A DNA stretch of 8,793 bases from DASPKW01 sp038244055 (GTDB lineage Bacteria > Planctomycetota > Phycisphaerae > Tepidisphaerales > Tepidisphaeraceae): assembly GCA_038244055.1 (NCBI GenBank), contig JBBRTW010000303.1, positions 1 through 8,793 of the forward strand. The letters are read 5' to 3'. The position numbers and the translations under genes were made by a program. Under the pieces are notes generated by a model that saw only the letters and a list, made by a program, of their open reading frames with translations, was not told the origin of the DNA and searched no databases. Each line of letters begins with the position of its first letter. Within the stretch, counting starts at the first letter, position 1. Shown piece by piece: positions 4,895 to 8,793 of the stretch.

Positions 4895-4910
4895 TGTGAT
4901 ATAAATCACA
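4895..4910. promoter_or_regulatory. CRP/FNR-family type palindromic operator
   Basis: The 16-bp sequence TGTGATATAAATCACA is a perfect fit to the CRP core TGTGA-N6-TCACA and is fully symmetrical in its outer six bases. It lies in an AT-rich tract about 310 bp upstream of the rpsJ -35 box and about 235 bp downstream of the debranching enzyme stop codon. The regulated gene is not obvious. A Crp/Fnr-type regulator in this organism is assumed, not shown. Confidence 0.5.
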
Positions 4911-5016
4911 TCAATTCAAATCGGCACGACTCAATATGTGAATCTCTAAAAAACTCCGATAGGAATTTAACCCCTTCAATTTAATGGTATTGAATCGATA
5001 TCAACATCCGATTTCC

Positions 5017-5044
5017 GGTGAATGTTCCACGTGGAACATTCACC
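5017..5044. other. parS: parS centromere site inside a 28-bp perfect palindrome
   Basis: The core at 5023-5038 is TGTTCCACGTGGAACA. This is a symmetrical form of the conserved bacterial parS consensus (TGTTNCACGTGAAACA type) that ParB binds to load CTP-clamps for chromosome segregation. The symmetry extends by six bases on each side (GGTGAA ... TTCACC), giving 28 bp without a mismatch. Chromosomal parS sites cluster near the replication origin in most bacteria that have them, so this suggests an origin-proximal location. It lies in non-coding DNA, about 100 bp beyond the end of the debranching enzyme gene. parA and parB are not in the window. Confidence 0.88.
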
Positions 5045-5068
5045 AAACATACACCCCTCACGTCGGGT

Positions 5069-5100
5069 GCGGAGCGTCAAGTGACGCCCCCGGATTCCGC
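5069..5100. repeat. Inverted repeat downstream of the debranching enzyme gene
   Basis: GCGTCA (5074-5079) and TGACGC (5082-5087) form a tight palindrome, nested in GCGGA (5069-5073) and TCCGC (5096-5100). It lies 44-75 bp after the stop codon at 5144. It could act as the 3'-end hairpin of that transcript, but there is no T-run on the minus strand. Confidence 0.4.
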
Positions 5101-5143
5101 CCGAACTCCAAACCCGGTCGCCATCCCGGATTCCCCCCAATCC

Positions 5144-7369
5144 TTACAACCCCAACATCGCGGCAATCCGCAGAACCTCCGCCACACTCCACGCCTGCGC
5201 CGGCGTCCCCACTGGTCTCTGCGGCGCATCCCCATCGAAAAGCTCCGGAATCTGCCCGATGCACCCTGCCCGTTCCATATGATCGAGCAGCGGCGTCAGC
5301 CATTCCCCAGCCTGCTTCTTCGATGTCTCCGAAAAATCGTTGACCTTCAAGTACCCTTCCAGGAACCCGCCAATCAGCCATGGCCAGACGATTCCATTGT
5401 GATACGCCCCATCGCGATTCCATTGATCGCCTGTATATCGGCCTTTGTATCCCGGGTTCGTCTTGTTAAGCGTCCGCGGCCCAAAGGGTGTCAAAAGCTC
5501 CCGGCGGACCACCTCGACCACCGCCGACTGCTGCGCCCGCGTCAGCGGCGAATGCGGCAGCGAAACCGCGTAAATCTGGTTCGGCCGCACCGCCATGTCC
5601 CGCTGATATCCCGCCAGCCCGCCACTGACGACATCCGCCAATCCCCGGAACGGCGAAATCCAGAACGCCTTCTGAAACGATTTCTTCACCTGCTCGGCCC
5701 GGGCATCATCCCCCAGCAGCTTGAGCGCGTTGTACCAGAGCGCGTTGATCTCCACCGGCTTGCCCTGCCGCGGCGTGAAGACGGTGTTGCCCATCTTGGC
5801 ATCCATCCAGGTGAGCTGCGTGCCGGCGTCACCCTGATGGATCAGACCATCGGCCTCATCCGCCTTGATGTGATAGCGCGTCCCCTGCGAATACCCGCGC
5901 ACAATCTCCTTGCAGGCCGGCAGCAAATGCCGCTCGAAAGTCGCCGTGTCGCCGCTGTACTGCACGTACTCGAAGCAGGCGTGAATGAACCAGAGCGAAG
6001 CATCCACCGTGTTGTAACAGGGGACATTCGTGTAATCGTCGAACTTGTTGGGAATCATCCCTTCGGAAACGTATTCGGAGAAAAGCGTCAGCACCTGGCA
6101 GGCTTCGGTGAATCGACCTGTCACCAGCAGCAATCCCGGAAGGGAGATCATGGTGTCTCGCCCCCAATCGGCGAACCAGGGATACCCGGCCAGTATCGTC
6201 GTGCCGGCCTTGCCATCGGGCCGATTGCGGCGCACCACAAAATCGCTGGCGGCGCGCATCAGGCGCTTGATCGTCTGGCTCGGCGCAGCCGCATTGGCCG
6301 AGCTTCGCCCGCCTTGCGACGCCAGCACCGAGGGATGATCCCCCGCCGACGCCAGCGCCGCCGCCATATCGGGCTGCGATCCCTCCGCTTTGCGCATCTG
6401 CGCGCCATGCGGCCCGCGCGGCGCGACCAGCCGATTGGCCGGCGCGGACAGGTCAGGATGATTGGCCAGTTCGGTGTCGTAATCGCGCTGCCCCGGATCG
6501 GAGAGCGCCACCCAGAGCGTCACATCGATCGCGCCGGTTTGCGATTCAATGACGAACCGCCCGGGGTTGAAGAGGTCCTCGGTGTCGTCCTGCCCGCGCT
6601 CGGTTTCAACCGGATATTTGTGCCCTTTCCACCAATCCGGGCCATCGACAAAAGTCCCGGCCGACATGCGAATATGCAGCGAATGCGCTATCCCCGAATA
6701 ACCCCCCTGCTCGAGCTTGAGATGCCCGCCGGAGGAGACGATCCGGAAGCTGGCATCGGTCCCGCGCCGCAGCGCATGGAAATCGCGCATCGCCACGAAC
6801 GGCAGCAATTCGAGCCGCACCGATTTCTCCCCGTCCATCGGCCGAAGCGTGTAACGGATGGCCGCCAGATTCTGCCCCCAGACCAGTTGCAACTCCTTGG
6901 TGACCGCGATGCCCTCCACTTCATAATGCCAGAGGGCCGTCGCCCCGAGATCGAAGCGCTGCAGATAACGGTCCCCGCGCGGGTGCAGCTTGCCGGCTTC
7001 GAACTGGTTGATGGACAGCTCATGCACCTGCCCGGTTTTGGCATCCGATGGATCGCCGCCAACGCGCAGCAGCTCGCCGATGCGCGAGAGCGTATTAATC
7101 CGGCCAAGCGGCGGCTGCGTGGCCGCAACCAAAATCGAATGATACCGGCGCGTATTGCAGCCCAGGATCGAAGACGATGAGAACGCCCCCAGCCCATTGG
7201 TGAGCAGATATTCGGACGATAAATGCGGCTGAAGCTGCCCATCGGTTTCGACGGAATAAAGAGCCGCCGTTCCAACACGCCCAGACAACGGGGGGAAAAA
7301 TTTGGTGGTCATGTAGGTAGGCAAGGTTAGCGTGTTTGAAGAGAAAGGCATATTGAATAATCGGTCCAT
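5144..7369 (-). CDS. Glycogen debranching enzyme (amylo-alpha-1,6-glucosidase, GH133)
   Basis: This family hydrolyses alpha-1,6 branch points of glycogen left as single glucose stubs, and works with glycogen phosphorylase in the cytoplasm. The 741-residue product has the N-terminal GDE domain (about 35-300), with SSEYLLTNGLGAFSSSSILG at 51-70 and RRYHSILVAA at 74-83. The C-terminal (alpha/alpha)6-barrel (about 365-741) has GYPWFADWGRDTMISLPG (395-412), WMDAKMG (521-527), PRQGKPVEINALWYNAL (533-549), RPNQIYAVSLP (595-605), HNGIVWPW (657-664) and IPELFDGD (707-714). Asp405 and Glu709 are plausible catalytic acids by family analogy. No signal peptide is seen. An Ala/Ser-rich, low-complexity insert spans about 310-363 between the domains. 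Start sites at Met7 or Met20 are also possible; no Shine-Dalgarno sequence decides. A GATAAT at 7401-7396 is a weak -10 candidate. No other glycogen gene is nearby. Confidence 0.93.
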   Translation of the reverse strand: MDRLFNMPFSSNTLTLPTYMTTKFFPPLSGRVGTAALYSVETDGQLQPHLSSEYLLTNGLGAFSSSSILGCNTRRYHSILVAATQPPLGRINTLSRIGELLRVGGDPSDAKTGQVHELSINQFEAGKLHPRGDRYLQRFDLGATALWHYEVEGIAVTKELQLVWGQNLAAIRYTLRPMDGEKSVRLELLPFVAMRDFHALRRGTDASFRIVSSGGHLKLEQGGYSGIAHSLHIRMSAGTFVDGPDWWKGHKYPVETERGQDDTEDLFNPGRFVIESQTGAIDVTLWVALSDPGQRDYDTELANHPDLSAPANRLVAPRGPHGAQMRKAEGSQPDMAAALASAGDHPSVLASQGGRSSANAAAPSQTIKRLMRAASDFVVRRNRPDGKAGTTILAGYPWFADWGRDTMISLPGLLLVTGRFTEACQVLTLFSEYVSEGMIPNKFDDYTNVPCYNTVDASLWFIHACFEYVQYSGDTATFERHLLPACKEIVRGYSQGTRYHIKADEADGLIHQGDAGTQLTWMDAKMGNTVFTPRQGKPVEINALWYNALKLLGDDARAEQVKKSFQKAFWISPFRGLADVVSGGLAGYQRDMAVRPNQIYAVSLPHSPLTRAQQSAVVEVVRRELLTPFGPRTLNKTNPGYKGRYTGDQWNRDGAYHNGIVWPWLIGGFLEGYLKVNDFSETSKKQAGEWLTPLLDHMERAGCIGQIPELFDGDAPQRPVGTPAQAWSVAEVLRIAAMLGL

Positions 7370-7434
7370 CCCGGGGAAAGGTGAACGATCGGCGAATTAT
7401 CGGATGTAATTCCCCCGTGATACGTTACAGAATT

Positions 7435-7631
7435 TGAACCACGAAGGGCACGAAAGGCACGAAGAGAAGAATTGAAGATGGAGGGTAGAAACTGAAGATA
7501 ATTGATGGGAAGGTGCGACAGTTGTTTGCGCCGCTCCAAAAACGACCACTCATCTTCGACCGTCCACACTCTACCCTCTACCCTCGCATTTCCTCCCTCC
7601 TCTTCGTGCCTTTCGTGTCCTTCGTGGTTCA
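7435..7631. repeat. Inverted pair of 9-mer tandem repeats (CACGAAGG type) between the debranching enzyme and hydrolase genes
   Basis: The left arm (7435-7466) begins TGAACCACGAAGGGCACG and continues as near-repeats of the 9-mer GGCACGAAA/G. The right arm (7600-7631) is its reverse complement over 32 bp with a single mismatch. The 133 bp between contain a further inverted pair: GGAGGGTAGA near 7480-7489 against TCTACCCTCTACCCTC near 7570-7585. The element fills the gap from 5 nt after the hydrolase stop codon (7637) to about 65 bp before the debranching enzyme start. The design parallels the period-7 elements of the S10 operon: two inverted arms of a short tandem repeat placed right after a stop codon. 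Confidence 0.88.
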
Positions 7632-7636
7632 GAATC

Positions 7637-8596
7637 TTACTTCGCCGTTTTCAGATCCGCATAGATGATTTCGGACCCGTAAAGCGACTTGGCGCTGGCC
7701 AACACTTCCCCATTTGAGGCGAAGATCGTTGAGAAGCCATACCCGCGCCAGGTCTGCTTCTGATCGACGCTCCAATTCGCGCCGACGACGTAGTGATTGA
7801 ACTTGGCGATGCGGGCCGGCAGGACGTGGTAGAACCACTCGGCCGGGTGTTCATCATCGACCCAGGCGATCGGGTAGAGCAGGGCCCAGATATGATGGGG
7901 CTGATATTTTTCGAGAATCGTGTGGATGTCGAAGCAAATCCCCAGCCCCACCCGGCCGTACTCCGTATCGAAGGTTTGCACGCCGCGATCGCCGGCCGTC
8001 GCCCACGATTGCTCGGGGTGCGGCCATGGGGTGAGCTTGCGGTAGTGGGCAACAAGTTTGCCTTCGGGCGAGACGAGGCAGACGGTGTTGTAGTATTTCG
8101 GGATCGGCGTGCGCTTGGCCGGGCCGGGGCCGATGAGGGTATCGACCTCCACGAGCGGCACCGTAATGTACACGCCGAGTTTCTTCGCGAGGGCCGCGAA
8201 ATGATCGGTCGATGGGCCGGGCACGGCTTCAGCGAACGCCTGCGGGTCCTTGCCGTTGGGAAACGCCTTATCCAGCGGCCAGCCCGGCAACTGCCAGTTG
8301 GTCTTGAGGTCCTGCGAGAGATAACCCGTGAGGGCCGCCTCGGGCAGCACGATGATTTTCGCGCCATTGCCGACCGCCTTCTCGCAGAGGGCCGTGAGCT
8401 TTTTGCGATTGCCGGCCACATCGCCCAGGTCGGAGGAGCATTGGATCGAGGCGACTTTGACGGTGGGCTGGGTATTGGCGGGCGGCTCGGGCGGCGCGGC
8501 GACGGCCGGTCGCGGCGGACGATCCGCGGCGCGGAGGAATGCGGGTGCGGCGACGGCGGCGGTCAATGCGGCGAGTGCGGATCGGCGTGTGAGCAT
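7637..8596 (-). CDS. Tat-exported carbon-nitrogen hydrolase (nitrilase superfamily)
   Basis: Nitrilase-superfamily enzymes cleave amide or nitrile C-N bonds with a Glu-Lys-Cys triad. All three are visible in the 319-residue product: Glu86 in VLPEAALTGY, Lys187 in HYRKLTPWP and Cys221 in GLGICFDIH. The N-terminus MLTRRSALAALTAAVAAPAF carries a twin-arginine motif (TRRSAL) and a hydrophobic stretch ending near LRAAD. It is followed by a Pro/Ala-rich linker to about residue 44, so export to the periplasm or cell surface is predicted. The segment after the nucleophile (CFDI ... YPIAWVDDEHP ... GANWS) resembles the vanin/biotinidase branch more than bacterial NAD synthetase-linked members, but the substrate is unknown. 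The start at 8596 gives a complete Tat signal. It is transcribed away from the transposase at the right edge, 116 bp apart. Confidence 0.9.
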   Translation of the reverse strand: MLTRRSALAALTAAVAAPAFLRAADRPPRPAVAAPPEPPANTQPTVKVASIQCSSDLGDVAGNRKKLTALCEKAVGNGAKIIVLPEAALTGYLSQDLKTNWQLPGWPLDKAFPNGKDPQAFAEAVPGPSTDHFAALAKKLGVYITVPLVEVDTLIGPGPAKRTPIPKYYNTVCLVSPEGKLVAHYRKLTPWPHPEQSWATAGDRGVQTFDTEYGRVGLGICFDIHTILEKYQPHHIWALLYPIAWVDDEHPAEWFYHVLPARIAKFNHYVVGANWSVDQKQTWRGYGFSTIFASNGEVLASAKSLYGSEIIYADLKTAK

Positions 8597-8608
8597 GGGT
8601 GGTGGTGT

Positions 8609-8636
8609 AGGGTTCAGGGTTCAGGGTTCGGGGTTC
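8609..8636. repeat. Four tandem AGGGTTC heptamers upstream of the hydrolase gene
   Basis: The units are AGGGTTC x3 then GGGGTTC, in perfect 7-nt register, 12 nt upstream of the hydrolase start codon. Read in the hydrolase's sense they are GAACCCT units containing TGA in shifting frames. This is the third short tandem family in the window and the second with a period of seven. No complementary arm is seen within the window. Confidence 0.85.
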
Positions 8637-8641
8637 AAGGT

Positions 8642-8690
8642 GATGGAAGAAGGGGTAATTGTTTACCGCCTCTCCCGCACCTTTTCCATC
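8642..8690. repeat. Nested inverted repeat in the divergent intergenic region
   Basis: GATGGAA (8642-8648) pairs with TTCCATC (8684-8690), and AAGG/CCTT extends it after a short bulge. Inside, GGTAA (8654-8658) pairs perfectly with TTACC (8663-8667) around TTGT. It lies between the heptamer repeat and the transposase start. It may be part of the end of the insertion sequence or a control site for one of the divergent genes. Confidence 0.5.
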
Positions 8691-8712
8691 GGGCGGCGTA
8701 GATACTCCTGGC

Positions 8713-8793
8713 ATGGAGGCCGATCCCACCCATTTCCCGTCGCCCATTTGTCCTGGTTGTGCCCGGCGTGATCGCCGGATCGCCGAATTAGAA
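8713..8793 (+). CDS. Probable IS66-family transposase, first 27 codons (runs off the right edge)
   Basis: The 27 visible residues begin MEADPTHFPSPICPGC and continue ARRDRRIAELE. A short leader with a CPGC zinc-knuckle-like pair, followed by a charged start of a coiled coil (RRDRRIAELE), is the typical opening of IS66-type TnpC transposases in planctomycetes and related bacteria. The DDE catalytic domain would lie outside the window. The call rests on N-terminal resemblance only. Other CxxC-plus-coiled-coil proteins are possible. It is the only gene here on the plus strand. Confidence 0.5.
   Translation, partial: MEADPTHFPSPICPGCARRDRRIAELE

Larger units (their letters stand above)
4585..5143. 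other. Long non-coding region between the S10 operon promoter and the debranching enzyme gene
   Basis: No credible gene is present on either strand. The short open frames here have no recognisable protein character. Composition shifts along it. 4670-4890 is strongly C-rich on the plus strand, hence G/T-rich in the operon's sense strand, and holds long-loop inverted repeats. 4890-5010 is AT-rich and contains a CRP-type palindrome. 5017-5044 is a perfect palindrome containing parS. 5045-5143 is GC-rich again. No exact DnaA box (TTATCCACA) was seen, so there is no direct evidence for an origin of replication. Confidence 0.7.

Noticed and set aside
4642..4899. 85-codon plus-strand open frame in the large non-coding region
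   Set aside because: Low-complexity Pro/Ser/Thr-rich translation, start inside a hairpin, no promoter or ribosome-binding site; a by-product of the C-rich strand.
4585..5143. Possible chromosomal replication origin
   Set aside because: parS and an AT-rich tract are suggestive, but no exact DnaA box was found and no dnaA or dnaN is adjacent. parS marks origin proximity, not the origin itself.
5018..7180. 720-codon open frame on the plus strand
   Set aside because: It lies opposite the debranching enzyme gene, starts inside the parS palindrome, is Arg/Pro-rich with no domain character, and is explained by the GC-rich codon use of the minus-strand gene.

Overview
The window looks like chromosomal DNA of a GC-rich bacterium, most plausibly a member of the Planctomycetota (perhaps Phycisphaerae-like). 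This placement is an inference. It rests on the style of the ribosomal proteins, mostly weak or absent Shine-Dalgarno sequences, abundant short intergenic repeats, and the first codons of an IS66-type transposase. It was not tested by a tree or a search.

Right-hand to left-hand (minus strand), positions 4458 to 1 hold the first eight genes of the S10 ribosomal protein operon in canonical order: rpsJ (S10), rplC (L3), rplD (L4), rplW (L23), rplB (L2), rpsS (S19), rplV (L22) and the start of rpsC (S3), which runs off the left edge. A good sigma-70-type promoter lies about 90 nt upstream of rpsJ. A terminator/attenuator-like hairpin follows rpsJ directly. The gene order is ordinary but the gaps are not. 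Every gap except rplW-rplB is 75-255 bp long and holds hairpin-forming sequence. Three gaps (rplV-rpsC, rplB-rpsS, rplD-rplW) are almost filled by inverted pairs of period-7 tandem repeats (GTTGCTA ... CTAGCAA). A fourth (rplC-rplD) has a one-armed, degenerate version.

Positions 4459-5143 are a 685-bp non-coding region between the operon and its upstream neighbour. It contains the rpsJ promoter, several long inverted repeats, a perfect CRP-type palindrome (TGTGA-N6-TCACA), and a 28-bp perfect palindrome whose centre is TGTTCCACGTGGAACA, the bacterial centromere site parS bound by ParB. This suggests that the S10 region lies in the origin-proximal, ParB-loaded part of the chromosome.

Positions 5144-7369 (minus) encode a bacterial/archaeal-type glycogen debranching enzyme (amylo-alpha-1,6-glucosidase, GH133). 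Positions 7637-8596 (minus) encode a Tat-exported nitrilase-superfamily amidohydrolase with an intact Glu-Lys-Cys triad. Between them is a second repeat family: two 32-bp arms of a 9-mer tandem repeat (CACGAAGG type) in inverted orientation. A third, telomere-like heptamer (AGGGTTC x4) lies just upstream of the nitrilase gene. The right edge (8713-8793, plus) holds the first 27 codons of a probable IS66-family transposase.

The clearest points for follow-up are the parS site and the systematic filling of gaps in an essential ribosomal operon with paired period-7 repeats that run from just after one stop codon to just before the next start codon.
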